Source: Pedobacter petrophilus (GTDB lineage Bacteria; Bacteroidota; Bacteroidia; Sphingobacteriales; Sphingobacteriaceae). From it: a stretch of DNA of 64,000 nucleotides. Under the pieces are notes generated by a model that was given only the letters and a program-made list of their open reading frames with translations, searched no databases and was not told the origin of the DNA. Made by a program: the position numbers and the translations under genes. The first letter of the stretch is position 1. Each line of letters begins with the position of its first letter. Positions 8,865-19,197 of the stretch are shown in pieces. The stretch is taken from the NCBI RefSeq assembly GCF_009674725.1, contig NZ_WKKH01000004.1:1-64000 (forward strand), given 5' to 3'.

Positions 8865-9632
8865 TTAAAGCAAATAATTTCTCAGTTTACAGCCCTTTAA
8901 CTCCTTTACCCCATCTACAACAGATTGCGCATTTACTTTTGCACCCTCTAAATTGGTGTGGGTATGATCCCCCGGGAAAAACGCTTTTACTTTTTCTGGT
9001 CCCATTGCATCGTACTTATCAGCCGTAATTTTATTCAGGTCGACAAAATAAGCATTTTCCTGTTGTGCCACTTCAGCGGCCCATTTACCAAAATCCTGGT
9101 CTGCACGAAGCACCTTTCCGTTTCTGAATTCATTTCTCGGAATCATAGACAACACTATTGGCGTAGCTCCTTTAGCCTTTGCTTCGCGAACAAATTTGCG
9201 GAGATACCAGCCATAAGTATGGACCGTTTCTACTTTTCCATCTGGCCAGGTTAATACTTTTGTTTCTTCTCCTGTTCCTTTTAAAACGCCTCTTCTACCT
9301 GCTTTTGTGGTATCTGGCACGCTGCCGTCGTTGTGGCCGAATTGCATCGTGACAAAATCGCCTGGCTTTAAAGTCTCTAAAACCTTATCCCATCTTCCTT
9401 CAGATAAATAAGTTCTGGTACTTCTACCCGCCATGGCATTGTTTTCGACCCGAATTTTGGTTGTATCAAACAGTGCAGCGATAGGTGTTCCCCAACCCCA
9501 GGTTTCCTTGTTCGAATTGCGAACGGTTGAATCGCCGATGGTATGCAATGAAGGTTTACTTTGATTGATGAAAGCAGTTGCGCCAAACATTAATAAAGCC
9601 GCAACCAGTATTTTTATTTTCGTTAATTTCAT
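8865..9632 (-). CDS. CE12 rhamnogalacturonan acetylesterase, secreted
   Basis: SGNH hydrolase of 255 residues with a signal peptide (cleavage near TAFINQS) and no lipobox. The nucleophile Ser is in TIGDSTVRN, the oxyanion Gly/Asn in AMAGRSTRT and QFGHNDGS, and the catalytic Asp-His in GDHTHTNLEGA. It would deacetylate rhamnogalacturonan so that the PL11 lyase of the same operon can cut it. It is separated by 158 nt from the GH2 gene upstream, a gap holding a REP-like palindrome. It closely resembles the next gene downstream, with a different cellular address. Confidence 0.9.
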   Translation of the reverse strand: MKLTKIKILVAALLMFGATAFINQSKPSLHTIGDSTVRNSNKETWGWGTPIAALFDTTKIRVENNAMAGRSTRTYLSEGRWDKVLETLKPGDFVTMQFGHNDGSVPDTTKAGRRGVLKGTGEETKVLTWPDGKVETVHTYGWYLRKFVREAKAKGATPIVLSMIPRNEFRNGKVLRADQDFGKWAAEVAQQENAYFVDLNKITADKYDAMGPEKVKAFFPGDHTHTNLEGAKVNAQSVVDGVKELKGCKLRNYLL

Positions 9633-9760
9633 TTTTACTTTTTTACCCTAAAGGGGATGATAACATGATTATACTGATTTACTGTTAACTATTTCTATCG
9701 GCACGAAGCTTGATCACTCACCATGCTCAAGTTAGTTCAGCACTTTTCTTCCTATCTCGT

Positions 9761-9780
9761 TCCTTGAATAAGTTCAGGAT
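9761..9780. repeat. REP-like palindrome between GH2 and CE12
   Basis: The palindrome TCCTTGAA-TAAG-TTCAGGA is followed by tgacaatc. It is the same module as those at 7100 and 7210, sitting in the 158-nt gap inside the operon. It may stabilise or partially terminate the transcript. Confidence 0.5.
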
Positions 9781-9790
9781 GACAATCGCT

Positions 9791-12127
9791 TTATTTCCCA
9801 ATCACTTCAAACTTTACTGATCCACTTTCCAAACCATCTGCAGCCGCTTTTACTTCGATATTTCCGGCTTCATTCCCTTTAATGTAAGCCATCACAACAC
9901 CCCGGTATGCATGTCGCTGTTTCGCTTTATAAGTTTCATGACTGGCAACATCTCCATTGTCTACAGCGTCGATTACTCCGTTTCCTGAAAGGCTAAACTT
10001 AATCAGGTTGTCGGCATTCGGACAAATATTCCCTTGCTCATCATATACTTTTGCAGTTACGAAAGCTACATCATCCCAGCGGTTGCCGATTTTATTTTTA
10101 TCAACGGTAAGCACAATTTTAGCTGGCGGCCCGGCGGTTTTTAGTTCTTCTGAACCCACTTCTTTACCTTTGTTTTTACCTACCGCTTTGATCGTCCCTT
10201 TTTCGAAAGTTACCTCCCATAACCTTGGCGAGTCGTCCGCTGGTTTGGGTTTGCCGCCTAAAGATTTTCCATTTAAAAACAATTCTACATCATCACAATT
10301 GCTGTAAACGGCAACTTTCGCATCATCATAAGTATCAAAATCTGTTGGTGTCCAGTTGTTGATCCATTCTCCGGCACCTGCATTTCCTTCTTTTCTAACG
10401 ATATGGACCGTTGGCTTTTCAGACCACCAGCTCTGGCGTTGCAAGCTCTGCTGTTTCCAGCTTCCAATGCGATCAAATAAACCTTGCCCGTTAGTTATCT
10501 CAGGCCAATCTGCCTCACCCAGATAATCAAAACCCGTCCATAAAAACTGACCAGCCATAAAAGGGTTATCCCGAAGCGCCAGATATTGTTGAATAACATG
10601 TGTGTTTTCTGTACCAATTACCTTTAAATCTGGCTTCTGGTTGTGCAGGGCCACTAATTCATTTTCGCGATAATTCTGCCCAACAACGTCCATTGTTTCT
10701 GCAAAACCATTGGTATAGACTTTTGAATTTGCAGGGCGAAAAAGTGCCATCGTTACCGGTCGGCTCGGATCAAGCAAATGAATGAGATCCTGCTGATCTT
10801 TATATTTTTTGAAACCTTCCGGACTATTTAAATCATCATGAATTTCATTCCCTACACTATAAATTATGATTGAAGGATGATTTCGATCTCTCAAAACCAT
10901 ATCTCTTGTATCGCGCTCCCACCATTCTTTCCAGAAACGGTTATATCCCTTTTCTCCGTTATTTTTAGCTGATGTCCAGGTATCGAAAGTTTCGTCCATC
11001 ACCAGAAAACCCATCTGATCACAAAGATCCAACAACTCCGGAGCGACAGGGTTGTGAGCCGTCCGGATGGCATTTACACCCGCTTCTTTTAGCTTGCTGA
11101 GGCGAAATTCCCAAACGCTTAATGGAACCGCAGCGCCAACCGCTCCACCATCGTGATGCAAACAAGCACCTTTTAGTTTGAAATTTTTACCATTTAACCA
11201 AAAGCCAGTCGCTGCTTCAAATTTGAAACCCCTGATCCCAAAAGTATTGATCTGATCATCGATCACTTTACCTCCAATAATTATTTTTGTAACTGTTTTG
11301 TAGAGGATTGGCGTTTCTACATTCCAAAGTTTAGGATTCGCAACATCTATCTTTTGCGCTATTTTAGCTGCATTTTTAGCTCCGACGTTCTGCTTTGTCT
11401 GTACCGTTTTGATCACTTTTCCGCTGGCATCCATCACCGATGTTTCCAATGTAACCTGGCTATCTTTGGCAGATTCATTTGAAATTGATGTTTCCACCTT
11501 AACAATCGCTTTCTGCGAAGTGGCATCAGGTGTAGAGATAAATACGCCCCAGTCATCCAGATGAACAAAATCTGTCGCCACCAGGCGCACATGCCGGTAA
11601 ATGCCAGCGCCGGTATAATAACGTGAGGCAGGTTGCACCGTATTGTCTGCTTTCACCGCGATAACATTGGTTTTTCCTTTCCCAAAATTCAGGTGTTTAC
11701 TTAAATCGTAAATGAAACTAATGTAACCATATGGCCGTTTACCGAGGTGGAAACCATTTATCCAAACATCGCTATTGGCCATTACGCCATCAAATTCTAT
11801 CGTTACTTTTTTGTCTGCCAAACTTTCATCCGCATGAAAAACTTTTCGGTACCAGCCAATTCCGGATGGCAAATATCCCCCTCCGCGAGCGGTAAGGTTT
11901 GTTTTATCATAGGTTCCCTCAATACTCCAATCGTGTGGAACATTCAGTTTCTGCCATTTCGAAGTGTCAAAGGCTGTTTTCTCTGCATCTGGTACATCCT
12001 GCTGGATAAAGGACCAGTCGCTATCGAAATTATCGATTATCCGCACCTGTTTTGATTGTTGCGCAAAGGCAAGAACCTGCATCAAAAGCAAGGCAAAGAA
12101 GAAGGTTATTTTAAAGTTTCTAATCAT
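9791..12127 (-). CDS. GH2 beta-galactosidase-type enzyme, exported
   Basis: GH2 enzyme of 778 residues with a signal peptide (to about residue 22, VLAFAQ). Order of domains: sugar-binding jelly roll (about 30-190), immunoglobulin-like domain (about 195-300), TIM barrel (about 305-590), then a DUF4982-like domain and a C-terminal Ig-like module. The acid/base Glu is in YSVGNEIHDD and the nucleophile Glu in VIGTENTH. This architecture is common in Bacteroidetes beta-galactosidases, which fits removal of galactan side chains of RG-I. Its start is 2 nt from the PL11 stop, so the two are translationally close. Confidence 0.9.
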   Translation of the reverse strand: MIRNFKITFFFALLLMQVLAFAQQSKQVRIIDNFDSDWSFIQQDVPDAEKTAFDTSKWQKLNVPHDWSIEGTYDKTNLTARGGGYLPSGIGWYRKVFHADESLADKKVTIEFDGVMANSDVWINGFHLGKRPYGYISFIYDLSKHLNFGKGKTNVIAVKADNTVQPASRYYTGAGIYRHVRLVATDFVHLDDWGVFISTPDATSQKAIVKVETSISNESAKDSQVTLETSVMDASGKVIKTVQTKQNVGAKNAAKIAQKIDVANPKLWNVETPILYKTVTKIIIGGKVIDDQINTFGIRGFKFEAATGFWLNGKNFKLKGACLHHDGGAVGAAVPLSVWEFRLSKLKEAGVNAIRTAHNPVAPELLDLCDQMGFLVMDETFDTWTSAKNNGEKGYNRFWKEWWERDTRDMVLRDRNHPSIIIYSVGNEIHDDLNSPEGFKKYKDQQDLIHLLDPSRPVTMALFRPANSKVYTNGFAETMDVVGQNYRENELVALHNQKPDLKVIGTENTHVIQQYLALRDNPFMAGQFLWTGFDYLGEADWPEITNGQGLFDRIGSWKQQSLQRQSWWSEKPTVHIVRKEGNAGAGEWINNWTPTDFDTYDDAKVAVYSNCDDVELFLNGKSLGGKPKPADDSPRLWEVTFEKGTIKAVGKNKGKEVGSEELKTAGPPAKIVLTVDKNKIGNRWDDVAFVTAKVYDEQGNICPNADNLIKFSLSGNGVIDAVDNGDVASHETYKAKQRHAYRGVVMAYIKGNEAGNIEVKAAADGLESGSVKFEVIGK

Positions 12128-12129
12128 GA

Positions 12130-13977
12130 TTATTTTTTGGGTTCAACAAGTAAAATATTGGGTTTGGGTGCCTTTTTCATTCCATATCCAAAATAAAAAC
12201 CGGTATGTGGTGGCTGGTTATACCCAACATTTTGCCAGGCGATGCTCAACCGGTATTGCGGATCGTGCATCAGCGTATAATTTCGGTAATCAGTTGGAAT
12301 GGTGGTGGTGTAAATTCTCAAACTTTGATTATCATAAGACCTTAAAATCAGCTCTTCGCGCCAATCGCCAAAAATATCGGCGCTTAAAGCAGGCGTAGAT
12401 TTGGTCCAGTTATTGGCGATAGCCCCGTTTGCCGTGAGCAATCTGCCGCCGTTGTATTTATCGATGTGGTTTCCATCTAAAAGTTCGCGGGAGAGATCAC
12501 CGTCCCAATAAATTAGAAAATTAGTGGAATGCGGTTGCTCACCAATTCTATTTCCTTTCATATCGTACAATCCGTTTGAACCAGACCACCACATTTGTGC
12601 ACCAACCCTGGTATTATCGATGTTATCGGCTACGCCCCTGCCCACATCTTCATCTTCCGATCCATGCCAGAGAATTTCTCCTGTCTTAGCCTCGTACAAT
12701 GCAGCTCCTGGACCTTTTGTTCCTTCTTCAATCTCATGTACGCCAAAAACCTCTAAACCTGGTCGTTCAGGGTCGAGATCAGAAACATGAAGGGCATCAC
12801 CATGCCGTAAACCAGTCGTATATAAGCCTTTTCCGTTATCATCCACGCACATGGATCCGAAAATAATTTCGTCTTTTCCATCGCCATCTACATCAGCCAC
12901 GCTTAAATTATGATTGCCCATGCCTGAATAAGGATTTCTCCCATCTTTGGTATCGAAAACCCAACGAGAGGTCAGCTTCCCGTTTCGCCAGTCCCAGGCG
13001 GCCAGCACCGTCCGACCGTAATAGCCGCGGCACATCACCACACTTGGGTGAATACCATCTAAATAGGCAATGCAAGCTGTGAAACGATCTACACGATTTC
13101 CAGAATCATCATTTTTTCCGTTGCCACCCCTGCCGCCCCATGCACCGATATTTCCTCTTCCGGGGATGTAATCTGTAGTAGCTAAAGCCTCACCTGTTTT
13201 TCCGCTGAATATGGTAAAGAACTCCGGCCCATCTAATATTTTACCATTTTTATTGCGGTAATCTTTCGTTGAATCACCAATTACTTTTCCCTTCCCGTCT
13301 ACTGTGCCATCAGCGGTTTTGCAGGCAAATTCTGCAATCCCGTCGCCATCCAAATCGTAAACCATAAACTGCGTATAATGGGCTCCTTCCCTGATATTTT
13401 TACCGAGATTAATCTCCCAGAGGAAAGTTCCATCAATTTTATAAGCCTGAAAAATGGGTGGATCGGTAATGCCGCTGGAAGAATTATCTCGCCCGCGACC
13501 GGTTTGATGCAAAATGATCTCATATTCACCATCGCCATCCAAATCACCAACTGATGCATCATTAGGGGTATAACCCGAAGGCGTTTTCAACGGGATTGTT
13601 AAATATTGCTGAACTGGGGTTTGCGCTGCCAATAGAAAAGCGGTACTGGCGCCCTGTTCCCTGTTGCCAACGATCGATTTCACGAAATAGCTATTTGCGA
13701 CATTCATATTCGCGCCTGCATCCACAAAATTGGTTCCTTTGGTTAAAGGTGCTGAATTAAGTTTTTTCGGTACTCCACTTCCGGTTTTGCGGTAGAGATT
13801 AAAGGCAATATCATCCGGTTCAGTTCCTGAAATGCGCCAGCTTACAAAAACGGAATCTGTGCCTTTCCGAACGGCAACTACCCCACGCCCCAGCTTTTCC
13901 ATTTGCCTTTGGGCATATAAATGCACGGAAAAACAGAGCGTAAAAAGCAAAATTAAGGATGGTAATTTGATACGCAT
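12130..13977 (-). CDS. PL11 rhamnogalacturonan lyase, secreted
   Basis: Polysaccharide lyase family 11 (YesW/YesX type), 615 residues, with signal peptide ending near HLYAQ. An N-terminal fibronectin-like stretch (about 25-125) is followed by an eight-bladed beta-propeller with repeated calcium-binding loops such as DLDGDGEYE, DLDGDGIAE and DVDGDGKDE. It cleaves the Rha-GalA backbone of RG-I by beta-elimination, making the unsaturated ends used by GH105. Endo (YesW) versus exo (YesX) action cannot be settled from sequence. It is the central enzyme of the operon, 30 nt downstream of the MG2/plug protein. Confidence 0.93.
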   Translation of the reverse strand: MRIKLPSLILLFTLCFSVHLYAQRQMEKLGRGVVAVRKGTDSVFVSWRISGTEPDDIAFNLYRKTGSGVPKKLNSAPLTKGTNFVDAGANMNVANSYFVKSIVGNREQGASTAFLLAAQTPVQQYLTIPLKTPSGYTPNDASVGDLDGDGEYEIILHQTGRGRDNSSSGITDPPIFQAYKIDGTFLWEINLGKNIREGAHYTQFMVYDLDGDGIAEFACKTADGTVDGKGKVIGDSTKDYRNKNGKILDGPEFFTIFSGKTGEALATTDYIPGRGNIGAWGGRGGNGKNDDSGNRVDRFTACIAYLDGIHPSVVMCRGYYGRTVLAAWDWRNGKLTSRWVFDTKDGRNPYSGMGNHNLSVADVDGDGKDEIIFGSMCVDDNGKGLYTTGLRHGDALHVSDLDPERPGLEVFGVHEIEEGTKGPGAALYEAKTGEILWHGSEDEDVGRGVADNIDNTRVGAQMWWSGSNGLYDMKGNRIGEQPHSTNFLIYWDGDLSRELLDGNHIDKYNGGRLLTANGAIANNWTKSTPALSADIFGDWREELILRSYDNQSLRIYTTTIPTDYRNYTLMHDPQYRLSIAWQNVGYNQPPHTGFYFGYGMKKAPKPNILLVEPKK

Positions 13978-14007
13978 TGGTTTGTAATTGGATCGTTAAT
14001 AAGGAAT

Positions 14008-16407
14008 TTATTGAACTGTATAATTTATTTTAGCTGAAGCGGCCACGCCTTTTTCAAAAATACCATCGGCTTTTACTACCACTTTACCCTTATTATCTCC
14101 GTTATAAAAAGTTACGGTAGCGGTACCATTTTCATTTGTTTTTATGGCCGGCGACCAGAAAATAGTGGTTCGCAGATCTTTATTCGCGGTTGCAGGCTTG
14201 CTGTAATTTGGAGAATAAAAATCTCTGGCGGTGTAATAACCATTGAGGTTGATGTTCAGTAAATTCAAATTCGTACCTCTTAAGGCATCATCTTTCACAT
14301 TGAGGCTGATTACATAAATATCCTGACTGGCATTATTGAGCAGGTGCTGCACCCTTACCTGATTAATCTGATCCATCCGCAGGCTGTAATAATCTAAACG
14401 CTCTCCAATCAGTTCTTCTTTTCTATTGATTCTGATACGAGGTCTGATTTTTTTTCCGTTTGATAAGAAAGTTACGCCCTCGTTTCCAATTGAATCGGTA
14501 TCATCTGTAGGGTAGGCACCTCTTACTTTAGTCAGGATAAAATGTTCCAAACCTTTAAATGAGTAATCTGCCGGCGTAATATCGAACACCTGCTCAGCAT
14601 CTCCATAAGTGACCATGGTTTCATCGAATAATACTACTTTTTTATTTTGATCAGCTTTCACCTGAATATCATCCAAAGTGATGGAATCGCCAAATTTATA
14701 GCTGCGATTGTAATGCATTCGTTTAGTAATTTCTGCATCTATGTTGCTTGCAAAATCCTGAAGCCCGTTTTTAAACTGGATAGAAATCGGCTTCGCCACT
14801 GAATCTATTTGCAGCCAGCCCCCTTTTTTGCCGTTTCCATCATGAGAAGATATTTTAATGGGCTGGTTTCCGTACCATTTTAATCCATCAAGAAAATAAT
14901 TTCCATGCTGATCGGTTTTAGTGGAATATAACTTCTGTCCGTTGAAACCTGAACCAAACAAAGTGATATTCATATCTGGTAACGGTTTATTGGCCAATTT
15001 TTCCCTTACCGATCCTGCAATGGTTAAACCAGGTTCAGGCAGGAAGGAGATTTTTATAGTGGTATCGGCAAGCTTTTTCCAGAGGTAATCCCGCCAGCCC
15101 TGCGTTAATAAAAGCAAATCAAGCTGTTTGAAGCGAGATGGATTTTTAACATCAAAATATTGACCTGCATTTTTAATTTCACCTTTTATTTCCGATTGAA
15201 GCATTAAATATGAAACGATATTGGTTCCATCATCGGGGATTAACCCATCAACGGCCGCCAGCGATAATGATGTTTTAGCCGGCTGACCAAAAAGGTCTGT
15301 AGCCTTAATATTTAAAACTACTTTCTCGCGTGTTTGATAAGCAGTTTTATTTGGTGTGATGGTGAAAATATTTCCAGTGTTATTGTGAATATAAACCAGT
15401 CTTTCGCAATGCGGCCGCCCGGCATCGTCCGTTACCGTAACCACAGCGATGCCTTCGGGAAAATCCTTTTTTGGAATTGAAACTGAAATCATGGGTTTCC
15501 CGAGCTTCACTGCGCCAGTGTAAATGTGATCACCGGCATGTTTGATGGTTACGGTAAGCGATTTTCCAGTCATTTCGCTAAAAGCACTTTCACTTGCGCT
15601 GATGGTTGCTTTAAGATTCAGCGAATCGTTGGTGATGTGCAAAACCAATCCTTTAGCTAAAATTTGCGGAAGTTGAGCCGCTACTTTCTCTTTGCCGAAA
15701 CGGGCTTCCACCCGGTAGCTTTCATTGGCTTTAGGGCTGAAAGCGAAAATCCCCATCCCGGCCTCCGTGCTCTGAAATGATGTGATCGTATCCCCTTTGG
15801 ATGAAATGACACTGCCTCGTGCCGCTAAACCATTTCCCAGGTTATCATTGGTTTTAAAAGCGACCAAACTGGTTAAACCACTTACCAAAGATCCGCCCTC
15901 AGGGAAAAATGTAATAGATTTTAGATTACTGGCAGGGCCGGCAGGTTTTTTCGCTGCACTCCGGGTGGCAGAAGTTGCATTTCCATTGGGTTGATTGGTA
16001 ATGTAAATGCTTTTCTGGAAAACAAAATCATTTCCAAAATTGCGCATCCAATTGGTGTAGGCACGAATGTTATACCATCCTGAGGGAATAGAATCCAGCT
16101 TGAAATCGCCTTTTCCAAGTCCGTTTTCCAGCCTGATGATCTTTTTATCGAGAATTGCCGAAGCTGGATTAATCAGTTCTACGTACAAATTACTGCTGGA
16201 AGAGGTTAGGCTTGAACCTTTCGCATTCACCAGATAAGCGCTAAACCAGATGTTTTCCCCGGCGCTGTAATAGGTTCTGTCGGTTTGTAAATAGGCTTTC
16301 TCAAAAAACAGCTTAACGCTTTTTGGATCAGCCGTTTTTTGTTGTGCATGGCTGGCTATCGCATAGCAGGCCAGGCCGACAATCAGGAATGCTTTTTTAA
16401 TACTCAT
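14008..16407 (-). CDS. MG2/plug-domain surface protein of unknown function in pectin operon
   Basis: Exported protein of 799 residues (signal peptide to about residue 22, IASHAQ). Residues about 33-140 match the MG2 domain of alpha-2-macroglobulin-like proteins (KAYLQTDRTYYSAGENIWF). Middle regions are beta-rich carboxypeptidase-regulatory-like repeats (GSVREKLANKPLPDMNITLFG). Residues about 590-720 resemble a TonB-receptor plug (VTFLSNGKKIRPRIRI). No beta-barrel follows, so it is not a SusC. Related proteins are common in Bacteroidetes but poorly characterised. It lies between GH95 (6 nt upstream) and PL11, so it is co-transcribed; a role in binding or surface assembly is only an inference. 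Confidence 0.8.
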   Translation of the reverse strand: MSIKKAFLIVGLACYAIASHAQQKTADPKSVKLFFEKAYLQTDRTYYSAGENIWFSAYLVNAKGSSLTSSSSNLYVELINPASAILDKKIIRLENGLGKGDFKLDSIPSGWYNIRAYTNWMRNFGNDFVFQKSIYITNQPNGNATSATRSAAKKPAGPASNLKSITFFPEGGSLVSGLTSLVAFKTNDNLGNGLAARGSVISSKGDTITSFQSTEAGMGIFAFSPKANESYRVEARFGKEKVAAQLPQILAKGLVLHITNDSLNLKATISASESAFSEMTGKSLTVTIKHAGDHIYTGAVKLGKPMISVSIPKKDFPEGIAVVTVTDDAGRPHCERLVYIHNNTGNIFTITPNKTAYQTREKVVLNIKATDLFGQPAKTSLSLAAVDGLIPDDGTNIVSYLMLQSEIKGEIKNAGQYFDVKNPSRFKQLDLLLLTQGWRDYLWKKLADTTIKISFLPEPGLTIAGSVREKLANKPLPDMNITLFGSGFNGQKLYSTKTDQHGNYFLDGLKWYGNQPIKISSHDGNGKKGGWLQIDSVAKPISIQFKNGLQDFASNIDAEITKRMHYNRSYKFGDSITLDDIQVKADQNKKVVLFDETMVTYGDAEQVFDITPADYSFKGLEHFILTKVRGAYPTDDTDSIGNEGVTFLSNGKKIRPRIRINRKEELIGERLDYYSLRMDQINQVRVQHLLNNASQDIYVISLNVKDDALRGTNLNLLNINLNGYYTARDFYSPNYSKPATANKDLRTTIFWSPAIKTNENGTATVTFYNGDNKGKVVVKADGIFEKGVAASAKINYTVQ

Positions 16408-16413
16408 CGTATA

Positions 16414-18837
16414 TTATTGATCAGATGTAACTGAAATTTCGTAGACTTTCCCCGCTGTCGTTGCTATTGTATTGCTAAAATTCACCCCTCGTTTTACTTG
16501 TTCAGCACCAGTTGCTTTGATGCCAATGTTAGTAAGAAGGTTTAATGTGCCACCGTTTTTAGATAAAATAGATGCTTTGCTTAACCGGCCGTTTGCCCAA
16601 TAAAGATCTACCACGAAGCCGCCCCGGGCAACCAAACCTTTTATACTGCCTTCTTTCCATGCTGCCGGTAATGCAGGCAATAACTGCAACTGATTTAAGT
16701 GACTTTGCAACAGCATTTCTGCAACACCTGCCGCAGCGCCAAAATTACCGTCAATCTGGAATGGCGGATGAGTATCAAAAAGATTATTTAATGTGGAATT
16801 CTTCAACAATTCCTGGTACATTTTATAGGCATGATCTCCATCCAGCAGCCTTGCCCAAAAATTAATTTTCCAGGCCTTACTCCATCCTGTACCTTCATCA
16901 CCACGTATCAAAAGTGTCTTCTTTGCTGCGTTGGAATAAATGGTATCAATCAAAGGTGAAATTTCTCTCCCCGGATGTAAGCCAAATAAATGCGAAACAT
17001 GGCGGTGTTGAGGGTCTTCATCTTCAAAATCGCCATACCACTCTTGCAGGTTACCTTTTTTCCCAATTTGTAGCGGACGGAGTTTATCGCGTTTCGCTTT
17101 TAAAAGTGTTGCAAAATCCTGATCGGTTCCTAAGATTTTAGCAGCATCAATCAAATTATTGAATAAATCGCGGATAATGGAAAGATCCATTGTAGAGCCG
17201 ATTGTTACCACTTCCTTACTCCCATCTGGCAATAAATAGCTGTTTTCTGGTGAAGTAGAAGGCGCAGTAACGAGGTATCCATCTTTTTCCACCAACCAAT
17301 CCAGACAGAAAAGTGCAGCACCTTTCATTAGCGGATAAGCCGTTTCTTTCAGGTATTTTTTATCTCCCGTAAACAGATAATGTTCGTATAAGTGCTGCGA
17401 AATCCACGGACTTCCCAGCGACCAGTTTGCCCACTTCGGATCTCCGCCACCTTCGCCCACCGGATTGGTTTGTGCCCAGATATCAGAATTGTGGTGCAGA
17501 ACCCAGCCTTTTGCACCGTAATAGTTTTTCGCTGTTTTTTCACCATTTACCGCCATGTGCTTAATTTGGGTAATTAGGGGCTCCGTTAATTCAGAAAGAT
17601 TGGTAACCTCGGCAGGCCAGTAATTCATCTGGAGATTGATATTCGTGGTGAAATTACTTCGCCAGGGCGGCCTGATTGAGGCATTCCAGATGCCCTGTAA
17701 GTTGGCCGGAATCCCACCCGGCCGTGAGCAGGAAATTAATAAATACCGGCCAAACTGAAAATAAAGTTCTTCTAAGCCAAAATCTGGTTTTCCTGCTTTG
17801 TAACTTTTAAGCCTTTCATCTGTTGGCACATCTGCCAGTAAATTACCCGTGTTATTAATATTAATAGACAGTCGGTTGAAATATTTTTGATAATCTTCAA
17901 TATGTGATTTTCTGATTGCTTCGTAAGGTTTAGATGCTGCTTTATTTAGGAAAGTCAGTGCCTTCGCCTTTTCATCAATTCCATCCTTATCCGGATATTG
18001 ATCAAAGCCGTTATAACTTGTCGCTCCGGAAATCATCAACAGAATTTCGGTAGCACCTTTAACATTTAATAGGCTATCTGTACTTAGTTTTCCATCCGTG
18101 CGGATCACTTTTAACCTCGCCTGGTAACGCATACCGTTATGATGGAGGCTATCAGAATAAATAAAAGGTTTGATGTTGCTGCGTTCATCAGAAGTAATTC
18201 TGGCCTTCCCGCTTAGGATTATTTGATTGTTACCATCGGTCTTTACCTGGTGCTCAAGCTCATCGTCAAGGCCAAAACTTACATTTAATGCATTTTTCTT
18301 ACTTGCCGTTAAACGCATCACGATTACCTGGCTGGGAAAAGAGGCAAATATTTCACGTTTATAAATAACGTCGCTTACCGTAAATGAGGTAGTGGCAATG
18401 GCATCTGCAATATTTAAGGTTCTGCTATAATTACTTACCGTTCCATTAATTTTTTGCTTTAGATTCAGGTTCGCCAGCGGCTGATACATGTTCGTATTTG
18501 GCCCCTGCATTTTTTGCATCAGCTTTACGGCTTCACGATTATTACCAGCATAAAGCTGTTTCCGTACTTCAGGCAGGTATTTTGGCGCATCGGGATTTGG
18601 ATTCGGATCAGCTGGTCCGCCCGTCCATAATGTTTCTTCGTTTAGCTGAATCAGCTCACTTTCTACCCGCCCGAAAATCATCGCACCCAATCTGCCATTC
18701 CCAATTGGTAAAGCTTCATCCCAGTTTTTAGCAGGCTGTCTGTACCATAGCGTGTTGCTTAATTCCGGCTTTTGCGCACTTACAGTAGTGCATAAACAAA
18801 TGATCAACACGAGGGAAGTGAGGTAAAAGAGTCTCAT
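16414..18837 (-). CDS. GH95 alpha-L-fucosidase / alpha-L-galactosidase
   Basis: Inverting family 95 enzyme of 807 residues with a signal peptide (to about residue 22, TVSAQ). It has an N-terminal beta domain starting at [19 protein letters not shown], then an (alpha/alpha)6 barrel. Family catalytic positions are visible: Asn pair in [10 protein letters not shown], general acid Glu in LQEWYGDFE and Asp in FQIDGNFG. In pectin loci such enzymes remove terminal alpha-1,2-fucose or L-galactose from side chains. It is first in the six-gene operon. A putative operator lies 94 nt upstream of the start, in the divergent region shared with the GH51 operon. Confidence 0.92.
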   Translation of the reverse strand: MRLFYLTSLVLIICLCTTVSAQKPELSNTLWYRQPAKNWDEALPIGNGRLGAMIFGRVESELIQLNEETLWTGGPADPNPNPDAPKYLPEVRKQLYAGNNREAVKLMQKMQGPNTNMYQPLANLNLKQKINGTVSNYSRTLNIADAIATTSFTVSDVIYKREIFASFPSQVIVMRLTASKKNALNVSFGLDDELEHQVKTDGNNQIILSGKARITSDERSNIKPFIYSDSLHHNGMRYQARLKVIRTDGKLSTDSLLNVKGATEILLMISGATSYNGFDQYPDKDGIDEKAKALTFLNKAASKPYEAIRKSHIEDYQKYFNRLSININNTGNLLADVPTDERLKSYKAGKPDFGLEELYFQFGRYLLISCSRPGGIPANLQGIWNASIRPPWRSNFTTNINLQMNYWPAEVTNLSELTEPLITQIKHMAVNGEKTAKNYYGAKGWVLHHNSDIWAQTNPVGEGGGDPKWANWSLGSPWISQHLYEHYLFTGDKKYLKETAYPLMKGAALFCLDWLVEKDGYLVTAPSTSPENSYLLPDGSKEVVTIGSTMDLSIIRDLFNNLIDAAKILGTDQDFATLLKAKRDKLRPLQIGKKGNLQEWYGDFEDEDPQHRHVSHLFGLHPGREISPLIDTIYSNAAKKTLLIRGDEGTGWSKAWKINFWARLLDGDHAYKMYQELLKNSTLNNLFDTHPPFQIDGNFGAAAGVAEMLLQSHLNQLQLLPALPAAWKEGSIKGLVARGGFVVDLYWANGRLSKASILSKNGGTLNLLTNIGIKATGAEQVKRGVNFSNTIATTAGKVYEISVTSDQ

Positions 18838-19197
18838 AATGCTAATTGGTTAGTGGATGATTGTTGTTGCTCCAGGCTGTGCGAAACATCGATCACCGCA
18901 CAATTTAGAGAGTAAATTTATAAGTCGCATCCTGTGGTATCCTGCTTAATTTAATGTTAAGATGCTACAGTGATCCCAGGAAAGTAATAACCCGGGCTTA
19001 TTTCCAAACCTACATAAAAAAGTTACTCAAATTTACAATTAACCAATGTTGTTCCTGTTCCAATCAGCAACACAAAGGCCGCTTTATACATGATAACATG
19101 ATAGAATCAAGTTTTTTAAAAAATAATCGTATATATGACGTTTATTATCCGAAATCTTTTACTTTTACATTTAGTAACCGACCAAATATTGAACTTA
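18838..19197. promoter_or_regulatory. Divergent control region between GH95 and GH51 operons
   Basis: 360-bp AT-rich region from which both large pectin operons start. It contains putative operator site B (18931-18948) and, on the minus strand, a TAAATTTA box at 18913-18920. An upstream in-frame ATG at 19135 could extend the GH51 protein by 21 residues, but those residues do not look like a signal peptide. No RNA gene or small frame seen. Confidence 0.5.
18931..18948 (-). promoter_or_regulatory. Putative shared operator, site B (upstream of GH95 operon)
   Basis: The plus strand reads CCTGTGGTATCCTGCTTA. It matches site D at 53823 in 16 of 18 positions and sites A and C at the fixed positions CCTGT.GT..CC.G. 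Its orientation relative to the gene is the same as at the other sites, 94 nt before the GH95 start. It could serve the divergent GH51 operon as well. Confidence 0.45.

Noticed and set aside
11964..12398. 144-codon plus-strand frame
   Set aside because: Antisense to the GH2 and PL11 genes, which have full domain support; a shadow frame.
19135..19197. Upstream start for the first GH51 gene
   Set aside because: The extra 21 residues do not form an export signal, whereas the ATG at 19198 starts a good signal peptide.
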